A stretch of DNA of 64,000 bases from Siphonodentalium dalli (GCA_032622095.1 CP136064.1:145837797-145901796), one strand, 5' to 3'; positions 24,907 to 40,379 are shown, counted from the stretch's first letter. Notes: generated from the letters alone by a model not told the origin. A program made the numbers and translations.

Positions 24907-27900
24907 AAGAAATCCGGCTGCGTGGAATCACATTGTAATTAGAACTGATGTGGTGACCACAATGACATACTTTCTATGTTCGTGAGTTATAAATGCGTAT
25001 GGAGTGTTATGATGCCCTAAAATAGGGACATAATAGCGATAACAGAAGCATTGAAGTCCGTGATGACCTACTTTTCCCAAATTTCAACTGCGTGGGGTGG
25101 TTTTCCATTACCAGCGTTCACACTGTCTACACATATGCATCAACTAATGTCGAGGGACATCTCTATACAGTGTCCTGGCACCTCGAAATTAGGTAAAAAT
25201 GACAATTTATATGAAATCACGACAAATATATTGGGACTCATGCTGACCTCGTGGTCAAGAAATCCGACTGCGTGGGGTTAAATTGTAATTAGGACTGATG
25301 TGGTGACCACGATGACATAACTATGATGTTCATGGGTTATGCGTGTGGAGTGTCCTGGATCCCTAAATCGGGCCATAATAGCTATAATGTTCGGTTTTTA
25401 CATAGAAGTATTGAAGTCCGAGATGACCTACTTTTCCCAAATTTCAACTACGTGGAGTGGTTTTCCATTACCAGCGGTCACACTCTCTACACATATGCAT
25501 CAAATGATGTGGAGGGACATCTCTATAGAGTGTCCTGGCACCTCGAAATTAGGTAAAAATGACAATTTATATGAAATCACGACGAATATGCCGGGACTCG
25601 TGCTGACCTCATGCTCGAGATATCCGGTTGCGCAGGGGTTAAATTGTAATTAGGACTGATGTGGTGACCACAAGGACATACCTATCATGTTAATGGGTCA
25701 TGCATGTGTACTGTCCTGATGGCCTAAATCGGGCCATAATAGCGATAATGTTCGGTTTGTACATACAAGTATTGAAGTCCGTGATGACCTACTTTTCACA
25801 AATTTCAACTGCGTGTGGTGGTTTTTCATTACCAGCGTCTGTCTACACATATGCATTAACTAATGTCGAGGGACATCTCTATAGAGTGTCCTGGCACCTC
25901 GAAATTAGGTAAAAATGACAATTTATATGAAATCACGACGAATATGTCGGGACTCGTGCTGACCTCGTGGTCCAGAAATCCGGCTGCGTGGGGCTAAATT
26001 GTAAATAGGACTGATGTGGTCACCATAATGACATAAATAGGATGTTCATATGCTGTGCGTGTGGAGTGTCCTGGATCCCTGGGCCATAATAGTAATAATG
26101 TTCGGTTTGTACATAGAAGTATTAATGTCCGTGATGACCTACTTTTCCTAAATTTCAAATGCGTGGGGTGGTTTTCAATTACCAGCGATCACACTCCATA
26201 CACATATGCATCAACTAATATGGAGCGACATGTCTATAGAGTGTCCTGGCACCTCGAAATCAGGTAAATATGACAATTTATATGAAATCACGACGAATAT
26301 GTCGGGACTTGTGCTGACCTCGTGGTCAAGAAATCCGGCTGTGTGGGGTTAAATTGTAATTAGGACTGATATGGTGACCACAATGACATACCTATCACGT
26401 TCGTGGGTTATGCGTGTGGGGTGTACTGGAGCCCTAAATCGGGCCATAATATCGATAATGTTCGATTTGTACATAGAAGTATTAAAGTCCGTGATGACCT
26501 ACTTTTCCTAAATTTCAAATGCATGGGGTGGTTTTCCATTACCAGCGGTCACATTCTTTATATATATGCATCAACTAATGTGATGAGACATCTCTATAGA
26601 GTGTCCTGGCACCTCGAAATCAGGTAAAAATGACAAGTTATATGAAATCACGACAAATATGTCGGGACTCGGGCTCACCCCATGCTCAAGAAATCCGGCT
26701 GCGTGCGGGTAAATTGTAATTAGGACTGATATGGTGACCACAATGACATACCTATCACGTTCGTGTGGAGTGTCCTGGAGCCCTGAATCGGGCCATAATA
26801 GCGATAATGTTCGGTTTGTACCTATAAGTATTAAAGTCCGTGATGACCTACTTTTCCTAAATTTTAAATGCGTGGGGTGGTTTTCCATTACCAGCGGTCA
26901 CACTCCATACACATATGCATCAACTAATATGGAGCGACATCTCTATAGAGTGTCCTGGCACCTCGAAATCAGGTAAATATGACAATTTATATGAAATCAC
27001 GACGAATATGTGGTCAAGAAATCCGGCTACGTGGGGTTAAATTGTAATTAGGACTGATATGGTGACCACAGTGACATACCTATCACGTTCGTGGGTTATG
27101 CGTGTGAAGTGTCCTGGAGCCCTAAATCGGGCCATAATATCGATAATGTTCGGTTTGTACATAGAAGTATTAAAGTCCGTGATGACCTACTTTTCCTAAA
27201 TTTCAACTGCGTGGGGTGGTGTTCCATTACCAGCGGTCACATTCTCTATATATATGCATCAACTAATCTGATGAGACATCTCTATAGAGTGTCCTGGCAC
27301 CTCGAAATTAGGTAAAAATGACAAGTTATATGAAATCACGACAAATAGGTCGGGACTCGGGCTGACCTCATGCTCGAGAAATCCGGTTGCACGGGGTTAA
27401 ATTGTAATGAGGACTGATGTGTTGACGAAAAAGGCATACCTATCATGTTAATGGGTCATGCGTGTGTACTTACCTGGAGCCCTAAATCGGGCCATAATAG
27501 CGATAATGTTGGGTTTGTACATAGAAGTATTGAAGTCCGTGATGACCTACTTTTCACAAATTTCAACTGCGTGTGGTGGTTTTTCATTACCAGCGTCTGT
27601 CTACACATATGCATTAACTAATGTCGAGGGACATCTCTATAGAGTGTCCTGGCACCTCGAAATTAGGTAAAAATGACAATTTATATGAAATCACGACGAA
27701 TATGTCGGGACTCGTGCTGACCTCGTGGTCCAGAAATCCGGCTGCGTGGGGCTAAATTGTAAATAGGACTGATGTGGTCACCATAATGACATAAATAGGA
27801 TGTTCATATGCTGTGCGTGTGGAGTGTCCTGGATCCCTGGGCCATAATAGTAATAATGTTCGGTTTGTACATAGAAGTATTAATGTCCGTGATGACCTAC

Positions 27901-29792
27901 TTTTCCTAAATTTCAAATGCGTGGGGTGGTTTTCAATTACCAGCGATCACACTCCATACACATATGCATCAACTAATATGGAGCGACATGTCTATAGAGT
28001 GTCCTGGCACCTCGAAATCAGGTAAATATGACAATTTATATGAAATCACGACGAATATGTCGGGACTTGTGCTGACCTCGTGGTCAAGAAATCCGGCTGT
28101 GTGGGGTTAAATTGTAATTAGGACTGATATGGTGACCACAATGACATACCTATCACGTTCGTGGGTTATGCGTGTGGGGTGTACTGGAGCCCTAAATCGG
28201 GCCATAATATCGATAATGTTCGATTTGTACATAGAAGTATTAAAGTCCGTGATGACCTACTTTTCCTAAATTTCAAATGCATGGGGTGGTTTTCCATTAC
28301 CAGCGGTCACATTCTTTATATATATGCATCAACTAATGTGATGAGACATCTCTATAGAGTGTCCTGGCACCTCGAAATCAGGTAAAAATGACAAGTTATA
28401 TGAAATCACGACAAATATGTCGGGACTCGGGCTCACCCCATGCTCAAGAAATCCGGCTGCGTGCGGGTAAATTGTAATTAGGACTGATATGGTGACCACA
28501 ATGACATACCTATCACGTTCGTGTGGAGTGTCCTGGAGCCCTAAATCGGGCCATAATAGCGATAATGTTCGGTTTGTACCTATAAGTATTAAAGTCCGTG
28601 ATGACCTACTTTTCCTAAATTTTAAATGCGTGGGGTGGTTTTCCATTACCAGCGGTCACACTCCATACACATATGCATCAACTAATATGGAGCGACATCT
28701 CTATAGAGTGTCCTGGCACCTCGAAATCAGGTAAATATGACAATTTATATGAAATCACGACGAATATGTGGTCAAGAAATCCGGCTACGTGGGGTTAAAT
28801 TGTAATTAGGACTGATATGGTGACCACAGTGACATACCTATCACGTTCGTGGGTTATGCGTGTGAAGTGTCCTGGAGCCCTAAATCGGGCCATAATATCG
28901 ATAATGTTCGGTTTGTACATAGAAGTATTAAAGTCCGTGATGACCTACTTTTCCTAAATTTCAACTGCGTGGGGTGGTGTTCCATTACCAGCGGTCACAT
29001 TCTCTATATATATGCATCAACTAATCTGATGAGACATCTCTATAGAGTGTCCTGGCACCTCGAAATTAGGTAAAAATGACAAGTTATATGAAATCACGAC
29101 AAATAGGTCGGGACTCGGGCTGACCTCATGCTCGAGAAATCCGGTTGCACGGGGTTAAATTGTAATGAGGACTGATGTGTTGACGAAAAAGGCATACCTA
29201 TCATGTTAATGGGTCATGCGTGTGTACTTACCTGGAGCCCTAAATCGGGCCATAATAGCGATAATGTTGGGTTTGTACATAGAAGTATTGAAGTCCGTGA
29301 TGACCTACTTTTCACAAATTTCAACTGCGTGTGGTGGTTTTCCATTACCAGCGTTCACACTGTCTACACATATGCATTAACTAATGTCGAGGGACATGTC
29401 TATAGAGTGTCCTGGCACCTCGAAATCAGGTAAATATGACAATTTATATGAAATCACGACGAATATGTCGGGACTTGTGCTGACCTCGTGGTCAAGAAAT
29501 CCGGCTGCGTGGGGTTAAATTGTAATTAGGACTGATATGGTGACCACAATGACATACCTATCACGTTCGTGGCTTATGCGTGTGTGGTATCCTGGAGCCC
29601 TAAATCGGGCCATAATATCGATAATGTTCGGTTTGTACATAGCAATATTAAAGTCCGTGATGACCTACTTTTCCTAAATTTCAAATGCGTGGGTGGTTTT
29701 CCAATACCAGCGGTCACATTCTTTATATATATGCATCAACTAATGTGATGAGACATCTCTATAGAGTGTCCTGGCACCTCGAAATTAGGTAA
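24907..29792 (+). repeat. Satellite A array, plus orientation (copy 2, expanded)
   Basis: Equivalent of 6341-9468 plus a tandem duplication of a 1758-bp, five-monomer block: 26055-27315 is repeated at 27813-29073. The monomer at 27458-27670 is a hybrid of two monomer types, as expected from unequal exchange. Confidence 0.93.
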
Positions 29793-32700
29793 TGAAAGTG
29801 TCAATGACACTGTAGCTCAACTTAGGTAGGGGAATAATTTAATGGTTTACAGTAAATGGAGAAATAGGAAAGATGCTGATTGAAATGTCTTACCTGTGCC
29901 AAAGGATTTAGTCATGCAAATAATAAAATCCAAGATGGCTGCTGGTGGCCATGTTTTTTGGCCGAATGACCCCAAAACAACTCGTTCCCATCTACATGTC
30001 ATTGTTAACATCCGTGACAAATTTCATAAACTTCCGACCAACGCAACGACCTGTAGCCCGCGCCAAAGGATTTAGTCATGCAAAGAGTAAAATCCAAGAT
30101 GGCTGCTGGCAGCCATGTTTTTTAGCTGAACGACCCCAAAATCACTCGTTCCCATTCACATGTCAATATTAACATCCATGACAAATTTCATGATGATTAG
30201 ACTAACAGTTCAACCTGTAGCCCTCGCCACATTTAATTTTGAAATTCAAAATGGCCACCAGCAGCCATGTTTTTTGGCCGAATGACCCCAAAATTACTCG
30301 TTCCCATCTACATGTCAATGTCAACATTCATGACAAATTGCATAAAGATCAGACAAAAGGTACGACCTGTAGCCCGTGCTAAACGATTTAGTCATGCAGA
30401 GAGTAAAATTTAAGATGGCTGCTGGCGCCATGTTTTTTGGCCGAATGAACCCAAAATGACTCGTTCCCATCTACATGTCATTGTTAACATCCGTGACAAA
30501 TTTCATGAAGATCTGACAAAAGCTAAAGATCGAACACATATGCACACTGGTGTTGCAAAAATACCACATATATGTTTAAAACATCGAATATCCAGTGCCT
30601 GTATAAAAGTCAATGTCATGACAAAAACTTTTATACAGGCACTGGATGTTCGATGTTTTAAACATATATGTGGTATTTTACAATACCAATGTGCTACTAG
30701 TACCTTTTACAACACAAATGTGCATTTTACAACACCATGTAGTGTGCATTTGTGTTCGATCTTTAGCTTTGGTCAGATCTTCATGAAATTTGTCACGGAT
30801 GTTAACAATGACATGTAGATGGGAACGAGTCATTTTGGGTTCATTCGGCCAAAAAACATGGCGCCAGCAGCCATCTCAAATTTTACTCTTTGCATGACTA
30901 AATCGTTTAGCACGGGCTACAGGTCGTACCTTTGGTCAGATCTTCTTGAAATTTGTCATGGATATTAACAATGACATGTAGATGGGAACGAGTCATTTGG
31001 GGGTCATTCGGCAGAAATACATGGCTACCAGCAGCCATCTTGGATTTTACTCTTTACATTACTAAATCCTTTGGCACGGGCTACAGGTCATACCTTTGGT
31101 CAGATCTTCTTGAAATTTGTCATGGATATTAACAATCACATGTATATGGGAACGAGTCATTTTGGGGTCATTCGGCCAAAAAACATGGCTGCCAGCAGTT
31201 ATCTTGGATTTTACTCCTTCCATAATGAAAGTGTCAATGACACTGTAGCTCAACCTGGAAAGGGAATAATTTAATGTGTTACAGTCAATGGAGCGATTAG
31301 GAATGTGGAAAGTTGAATGTCTAATACTAGTTTATCAACATGAAGAGATAAATATATATAAAAGTAAAATCTAAGATGGTTGCTGGCGGCTATATTCAAT
31401 GAAAGTGTCAATGACACTGTAGCTCAACTTAGGTAGGGGAATAATTTAATGGTTTACAGTAAATGGAGAAATAGGAAAGATGCTGATTGAAATGTCTTAC
31501 CTGTGCCAAAGGATTTAGTCATGCAAATAGTATGAAAGTGTCAATGACACTGTAGCTCAACTTAGGTAGGGGAATAATTTAATGGTTGACAGTAAATGGA
31601 GGAATAGGAAAGGTGCTAATTGAAATGTCTAACCTGCGCCAAAGGATTTAGTGATGCAAAGAGTAAAATACAAGATGGCTGCTGGCGGCCATGTTTTTTG
31701 GCCAATTGACCCCAAACGGACACGTTCCCATCTACGTGTGACTGTCATTGTTAACATCCATGACAAATTTTATGAAGATCTGACCAAAGCTACGACCTAC
31801 AAACTTCATGATGAACAGTACGACCTGTAGACCGCGCCAATGGATTGAATTTTGAAATCCAAAATGGCCCGCGCGAAAGGATTTAGTCATGCAAAGAGTA
31901 AAATCCAAGATGGCTGCTGGCGGCCATATTTTTGGACAGAATCACCCCAAAACGACTCGTTCGCATCCACATGTCATTGTTATCATCCATGACAAATTTC
32001 ATGACCATCTGACCAAAGCTACGACCTGTAGCCCGCACCAAAGGATTTAGTCATGCAAAGAGTAAAATCCAAGATAGCTGCTGGCGGCCATGTTTTTTAG
32101 ACGAACGACCCCAAAATCACTCGTTCCCATCTACATGTCATTATTAACATACATGACAAATTTCATGATGATCAGACGAACAGTACGACCTGTAGCCCGC
32201 GCCAATGGATTGAATCTTGAAATCCAAGATGGCTGCCAGCGGCCATGTTTTTTGGCCGAATGACCCCAATATGATTCATTCCCATCTACATGTCAATGTC
32301 AACATTCCTGACAAATTTCATAAAGATTAGACCAATGTACCTGTAGCCCGCGCAAAAGGATTTAGTCATGCAAAGAGTAAAATCCAAGATGGCTGCTGGC
32401 GGCCATGTTTTTTGGCCGAACGACTCCAAAATCACTCGTTCCCATCTACATCTCAGTTTTAACATCCTTGACAAATTTCATAAACTTCCGACCAACGCAA
32501 CGACCTGTAGCCCGCGCCAAAGGATTTAGTCATGCAAAGAGTAAAATCCAAGATGGCTGCTGGCAGCCATGTTTTTTGGCCGAACGACCCCAAAATCACT
32601 CGTTCCCGTCTACATGTCATTATTAACATCCATAACAAATTTCACGATGATCAGACAAACAGTACGACCTGTAGCCCGCGCCAATGGATTGAAACTTGAA

Positions 32701-33093
32701 ATCCAAGATGGCTGCCAGCCGCCATGTTTTTTGGCCGAATGATCCCAAAATGACTCATTCCCATCTACATGTCAATGTCAACATTCCTGACAAATTTCAT
32801 AAAGATTAGACCAAGGTACGACCTGTAGGCCGCGCCAAAGGATTTAGTCATGTAAAGAGTAAAATCGAAGATGGCTGCTGGCGGCCATGTTTTTTGGCCG
32901 AACGTCCCCAAAATGACTCATTTCCATCTACATGTCATTGTTAACATCCATGACAAATTTCATAAACTTCCGACCAACGCAACGACCTGTAGCCCGCGCC
33001 AAAGGATTTAGTCATGCAAAGAGTAAAATCCAAGATGGCTGCTGGCAGCCATGTTTTTTGGCCGAACGACCCCAAAATCACTCGTTCCCATCC
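29793..33093 (+). mobile_element. Repeat B element, copy B1' (3' end truncated)
   Basis: The counterpart of 9469-12773, with the same insertion point, the same embedded palindrome (centre near 30620) and the same truncated 3' end. Its 5' motif is the intact 'tgaaagtgtcaatgacac'. Confidence 0.8.
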
Positions 33094-36000
33094 GAAAAAT
33101 GACAATTTATATGAAATCACGAAGAATATGTCGGGACTCTGGCTCACCTCATGCTCATGAAATCGGCTGCGTGCGGGTAAATTGTAATTATGACTGATAT
33201 GGTGACCACAATGACATACCTATCACGTTCGTGTGGAGTGTCCTGGAGCCCTAAATCGGGCCAAAATAGCGATAATGTTCGGTTTGTACAAATAAGTATT
33301 AAAGTCCGTGATGACCTACTTTTCCTAAATTTCAAATGCGTGGGGTGGTTTTCCATTACCAGCGGTCACACTCCATACACATATGCATCAACTAATATGG
33401 AGCGACATCTATATAGAGTGTCCTGGCACCTCGAAATTAGGTAAAAATGACAATTTATATGAAATCACGACGAATATGCCGGGACTCGTGCTGACCTCAT
33501 GCTCGAGATATCCGGTTGCGCAGGGGTTAAATTGTAATTAGGACTGATGTGGTGACCACAAAGACATACCTATCATGTTAATGGGTCATGCATGTGTACT
33601 GTCCTGATGGCCTAAATCGGGCCATAATAGCGATAATGTTCGGTTTGTAAATACAAGTATTGAAGTCCGTGATGACCTACTTTTCACAAATTTCAACTGC
33701 GTGTGGTGGGTTTTCATTACCAGCGTCTGTCTACACATATGCATTAACTAATGTCGAGGGACATCTCTATAGAGTGTCCTGGCAACCTCGAAATTAGGTA
33801 AAAATGACAATTTATATGAAATCACGACGAATATGTCGGGACTCGTGCTGACCTCGTGGTCCAGAAATCCGGCTGCGTGGGGTTAAATTGTAATTAGGAC
33901 TGATGTGGTGACCACAATGACATAAATAGGATGTTCATATGCTGTGCGTGTGGAGTGTCCTGGATCCCTGGGCCATAATAGTAATAATGTTCGGTTTGTA
34001 CATAGAAGTATTAATGTCCGTGATGACCTACTTTTCCTAAATTTCAAATGCGTGTGGTGGTTTTCCATTACCAGCGATCACACTCCATACACATATGCAT
34101 CAACTAATATGGAGCGACATGTCTATAGAGTGTCCTGGCACCTCGAAATCAGGTAAATATGACAATTTATATGAAATCACGACGAATATGTGTGGGGTTA
34201 AATTGTAATTAGGACTGATATGGTGACCACAATGACATACCTATCACGTTCGTGGGTGATGCGTGTGGGGTGTACTGGAGCCCTAAATCGGGCCATAATA
34301 TCGATAATGTTCGATTTGTACATAGAAGTATTAAAGTCCGTGATGACCTACTTTTCCTAAATTTCAAATGCATGGGGTGGTTTTCCATTACCAGCGGTCA
34401 CATTCTTTATATATATGCATCAACTAATGTGATGAGACATCTCTATAGAGTGTCCTGGCACCTCGAAATCAGGTAAAAATGACAAGTTATATGAAATCAC
34501 GACAAATATGTCGGGACTCGGGCTCACCTCATGCTCAAGAAATCCGGCTGCGTGCGGGTATATTGTAATTAGGACTGATATGGTGATCACAATGACATAC
34601 CTATCACGTTCGTGTGGAGTGTCCTGGAGCCCTAAATCGGGCCATAATAGCGATAATGTTCGGTTTGTACCTATAAGTATTAAAGTCCGTGATGACCTAC
34701 TTTTCCTAAATTTCAAATGCGTGGGGTGGTTTTCCATTACCAGCGGTCACACTCCATACACATATGCATCAACTAATATGGAGCGACATCTATATAGAGT
34801 GTCCTGGCACCTCGAAATCAGGTAAATATGACAATTTATATGAAATCACGAAGAATATGTGGTCAAGAAATCCGGCTGCGTGGGGTAAAATTGTAATTAG
34901 GACTGATATGGTGACCACAGTGACATACCTATCACGTTCGTGGATTATGCGTGTGGAGTGTCCTGGAGCCCTAAATCGGGCCATAATATCGATAATGTTC
35001 GGTTTGTACATAGAAGTATTGAAGTCCGTGATGACCTACTTTTCACAAATTTCAACTGCGTGTGGTGGTTTTCCATTACCAGCGTTCACACTGTCTACAC
35101 ATATGCATTAACTAATGTCGAGGGACATCTCTATAGAGTGTCCTGGCACCTCGAAATTAGGTAAAAATGACAATTTATATGAAATCACGACGAATATGTC
35201 GGGACTCGTGCTGACCTCGTGCTCTGGAAATACGGCTGCATGGGGTTAAACTGTAATTAGGACTGATATGGTGACCACAATGACATACATATCACGTTCG
35301 TGGGTAATGCGTGTGGAGTGTCCTGGGGCCCTAAATCGGGCCATAATAGCGATAATGTTCGGGTTGTACACAGAAGTATTAAAGTCCGTGATGACCTACT
35401 TTTCCTAAATTTAAAATGCATGGGGAGGTTTTCCATTACCAGCGGTCACACTCCATACACATATGCATCAACTAATATGGAGCGACATGTCTATAGAGTG
35501 TCCTGGCACCTCGAACTTAGGTAAAAATGACAAGTTATATGAAATCACGACAAATAGGTCGGGACTCGGGCTGACCTCATGCTCGAGAAATCCGGTTGCA
35601 CGGGGTTAAATTGTAATGAGGACTGATGTGTTGACGAAAAAGGCATACCTATCATGTTAATGGGTCATGCGTGTGTACTTATCTGGAGCCCTAAATCGGG
35701 CCATAATAGCGATAATGTTTGGATTGTACATAGAAGTATTGAAGTCCGTGATGACCTACTTTTCACAAATTTCAACTGCGTGTGGTGGTTTTCCATTACC
35801 CAGCGTTCACACTGTCTACACATATGCATTAACTAATGTCGAGGGACATCTCTATAGAGTGTCCTGGCACCTCGAAATTAGGTAAAAATGACAATTTATA
35901 TGAAATCACGACGAATATGTCGGGACTCGTGCTGACCTCGTGGTCCAGAAATCCGGCTGCGTGGGGTTAAATTGTAATTAGGACTGATGTGGTGACCACA

Positions 36001-36598
36001 ATGGACATAAATAGGATGTTCATATGTTGTGCGTGTGGAGTGTCCTGGATCCCTGGTCCATAATAGTAATAATGTTCGGTTTGTACATAGAAGTATTAAA
36101 GTCCGTTATGACCTACTTTTCCTAAATTTCAAATGCGTGAGGTGGTTTTCCATTACCAGCGGTCACACTCCATACACATATGCATCAACTAATATGGAGC
36201 GACATGTCTATAGAGTGTCCTGGCACCTCGAAATCAGGTAAATATGACAATTTATATGAAATCACGACGAATATGTCGGGACTTGTGCTGACCTCGTGGT
36301 CAAGAAATCCGGCTGCGTGGGGTTAAATTGTAATTAGGACTGATATGGTGACCACAATGACATACCTATCACGTTCGTGGCTTATGCGTGTGGGTATCCT
36401 GGAGCCCTAAATCGGGCCATAATATCGATAATGTTCGGTTTGTACATAGCAATATTAAGTCCGTGATGACCTACTTTTCCTAAATTTCAAATGCGTGGGT
36501 GGTTTTCCAATACCAGCGGTCACATTCTTTATATATATGCATCAACTAATGTGATGAGACATCTCTATAGAGTGTCCTGGCACCTCGAAATTAGGTAA
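33094..36598 (+). repeat. Satellite A array, plus orientation (copy 2)
   Basis: The counterpart of 12774-15714, but 203 bp and one further monomer (362 bp) longer at about 35.0-35.9 kb. Confidence 0.94.
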
Positions 36599-39500
36599 TG
36601 AAAGTGTCAATGACACTGTAGCTCAACTTAGGTAGGGGAATAATTTAATGGTTTACAGTAAATGGAGAAATAGGAAAGATGCTGATTGAAATGTCTTACC
36701 TGTGCCAAATGATTTAGTCATGCAAATAGTAAAATTCAAGATGGCTGCTGGTGGCCATGTTTTTTGGCCGAATGACCCCCAAAACAACTCGTTCCCATCT
36801 ACATGTCATTGTTAACATCCGTGACAAATTTCATGTAATTCCGACCAAAGATACGACCTGTAGCCCGCGGGAAAGGATTTAGTCATGCAAATAGTAAATT
36901 CCAAGATGGAGGCTGGCGACCATGTTTTTAGCTGAACGACCCCAAAATCACTCGTTCCCATTCACATGTCAATATTAACATCCATGACAAATTTCATGAT
37001 GATTAGACTAACAGTTCAACCTGTAGCCCTCGCCAATGGATTTAATTTTGAAATTCAAGATGGCCACCAGCAGCCATGTTTTTTGGCCGAATGACCCCAA
37101 AATTACTCGTTCCCATCTACATGTCAATGTCAACATTCATGACAAATTGCATAAAGATCAGACAAAAGGTACGACCTGTAGCCCGTGCTAAACGATTTAG
37201 TCATGCAGAGAGTAAAATTGAAGATGGCTGCTGGCGGCCATGTTTTTTGGCCGAATGAACCCAAAATGACTCGTTCCCATCTACATGTCATTGTTAACAT
37301 CCGTGACAAATTTCATGAAGATCTGACAAAAGCTAAAGATCGAACACATATGCACACTGGTGTTGCAAAAATACCACATATATGTTTAAAACATCGAATA
37401 TCCAGTGCCTGTATAAAAGTCAATGTCATGACAAAAACTTTTATACAGGCACTGGATGTTCGATGTTTTAAACATATATGTGGTATTTTACAATACCAAT
37501 GTGCTACTAGTACCTTTTACAACACAAATGTGCATTTTACAACACCATGTAGTGTGCATTTGTGTTCGATCTTTAGCTTAGGTAGGGGAATAATTTAATG
37601 GTTTACAGTAAATGGAGAAATAGGAAAGATGCTGATTGAAATGTCTTACCTACGCGAAAGGATTTAGTCATGCAAATAGTATGAAAGTGTCAATGACACT
37701 GTAGCTCAACTTAGGTAGGGGAATAATTTAATGGTTGAAATGGAGGAATAGGAAAGGTGCTAATTGAAATGTCTAACGTGCGCCAAAGGATTTAGTGATG
37801 CAAAGAGTAAAATACAAGATGGCTGCTGGCGGCCATGTTTTTTGGCCAATTGACACCAAAAGGACACGTTCACATCTACGTGTGACTGTCATTGTTAACA
37901 TCCATGACAAATTTTATGAAGATCTGACCAAAGCTACGACCTACAAACTTCATGATGAACAGTACGACCTGTAGACCGCGCCAATGGATTGAATTTTGAA
38001 ATCCAAAATGGCCCGCGCGAAAGGATTTAGTCATGCAAAGAGTAAAATCCAAGATGGCTGCTGGCGGCCATATTTTTGGACAGAATGACCCCAAAACGAC
38101 TCGTTCCCATCTACATGTCATTGTTATCATCCATGACAAATTTCATGACCATCTGACCAAAGCTACGACCTGTAGCCCGCACCAAAGGATTTAGTCATGC
38201 AAAGAGTAAAATCCAAGATAGCTGCTGGCGGCCATGTTTTTTGGACGAACGACCCCAAAATCACTCGTTCCCATCTACATGTCATTATTAACATACATGA
38301 CAAATTTCATGATGATCAGACGAATAGTACGACCTGTAGCCCGCGCCAATGGATTGAATCTTGAAATCCAAGATGGCTGCCAGCGGGCATGTTTTTTGGC
38401 CGAATGACCCCAAAATGATTCATTCCCATCTACATGTCAATGTCAACATTCCTGACAAATTTCATAAAGATTAGACCAATGTACCTGTAGCCCGCGCAAA
38501 AGGATTTAGTCATGCAAAGAGTAAAATCCAAGATGGCTGCTGGCGGCCATGTTTTTTGGCCGAACGACTCCAAAATCACTCGTTCCCATCTACATGTCAG
38601 TTTTAACATCCTTGACAAATTTCATAAACTTCCGACCAACGCAACGACCTGTAGCCCGCGCCAAAGGATTTAGTCATGCAAAGAGTAAAATCCAAGATGG
38701 CTGCTGGCAGCCATGTTTTTTAGCCGAACGACCCCAAAATCACTCGTTCCCGTCTACATGTCATTATTAACATCCATAACAAATTTCATGATGATCAGAC
38801 AAACAGTACGACCTGTAGCCCGCGCCAATGGATTGAAACTTGAAATCCAAGATGGCTGCCAGCCGCCATGTTTTTTAGCCGAATGATCCCAAAATGACTC
38901 ATTCCCATCTACATGTCAATGTCAACATTCCTGACAAATTTCATAAAGATTAGACCAAGGTACGACCTGTAGACCGCGCCAATGGATTTAATTTTGAAAT
39001 CCAAAATGGCCCGCGCGAAAGGATTTAGTCATGCAAAGAGTAAAATCCAAGATGGCTGCTGTCGGCCATATTTTTGGACAGAATGACCCCAAAACGACTC
39101 GTTCCCATCTACATGTCATTGTTATCATCCATGACAAATTTCATGACCATCTGACCAAAGCTACGACCTGTAGCCCGCACCAAAGGATTTAGTCATGCAA
39201 AGAGTAAAATCCAAGATAGCTGCTGGCGGCCATGTTTTTTGGACGAACGACCCCAAAATCACTCGTTCCCATCTACATGTCATTATTAACATACATGACA
39301 AATTTCATGATGATCAGACGAACAGTACGACCTGTAGCCCGCGCCAATGGATTGAATCTTGAAATCCAAGATGGCTGCCAGCGGGCATGTTTTTTGGCCG
39401 AATGACCCCAAAATGATTCATTCCCATCTACATGTCAATGTCAACATTCCTGACAAATTTCATAAAGATTAGACCAATGTACCTGTAGCCCGCGCAAAAG

Positions 39501-40379
39501 GATTTAGTCATGCAAAGAGTAAAATCCAAGATGGCTGCTGGCGGCCATGTTTTTTGGCCGAACGACTCCAAAATCACTCGTTCCCATCTACATGTCAGTT
39601 TTAACATCCTTGACAAATTTCATAAACTTCCGACCAACGCAACGACCTGTAGCCCGCGCCAAAGGATTTAGTCATGCAAAGAGTAAAATCCAAGATGGCT
39701 GCTGGCAGCCATGTTTTTTGGCCGAACGACCCCAAAATCACTCGTTCCCGTCTACATGTCATTATTAACATCCATAACAAATTTCATGATGATCAGACAA
39801 ACAGTACGACCTGTAGCCCGCGCCAATGGATTGAAACTTGAAATCCAAGATGGCTGCCAGCCGCCATGTTTTTTGGCCGAATGATCCCAAAATGACTCAT
39901 TCCCATCTACATGTCAATGTCAACATTCCTGACAAATTTCATAAAGATTAGACCAAGGTACGACCTGTAGGCCGCGCCAAAGGATTTAGTCATGCAAAGA
40001 GTAAAATCGAAGATGGCTGCTGGCGGCCATGTTTTTTGGCCGAACGACCCCAAAATCACTCGTTCCCATCTACATATCATTATTAACATCCATCAAAAAT
40101 TTCATGATGATCAGACGAACAGTACGACCTGTAGCCCGCACAATTGATTGAATCTTGAAATCCAAGATGGCTGCCAGCGGCCATGTTTTTTTGGCCGAAT
40201 GACCCCAAAATGATTCATTCCCATCTACATGTCAATGTCAACATTCTTGACAAATTTCATAAAAATCAGACCAAAGGTACGACCTGTAGCCCGCGCCAAA
40301 CGAAATTGTTGACGGACACACGCACACACGGACGACAAACCATGGCAATAGCTCATACTTACAAAAGTAAGTTGAGCTA
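36599..40379 (+). mobile_element. Repeat B element, copy B2' (complete ends, three extra core units)
   Basis: The counterpart of 15715-19014 with 481 bp more in the core at about 39.3-39.9 kb, close to three core units (164+164+153). Both the 5' motif and the 3' hairpin tail are present. Satellite A resumes in phase at 40380. The truncated palindrome core is at about 37326-37576. Confidence 0.82.
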
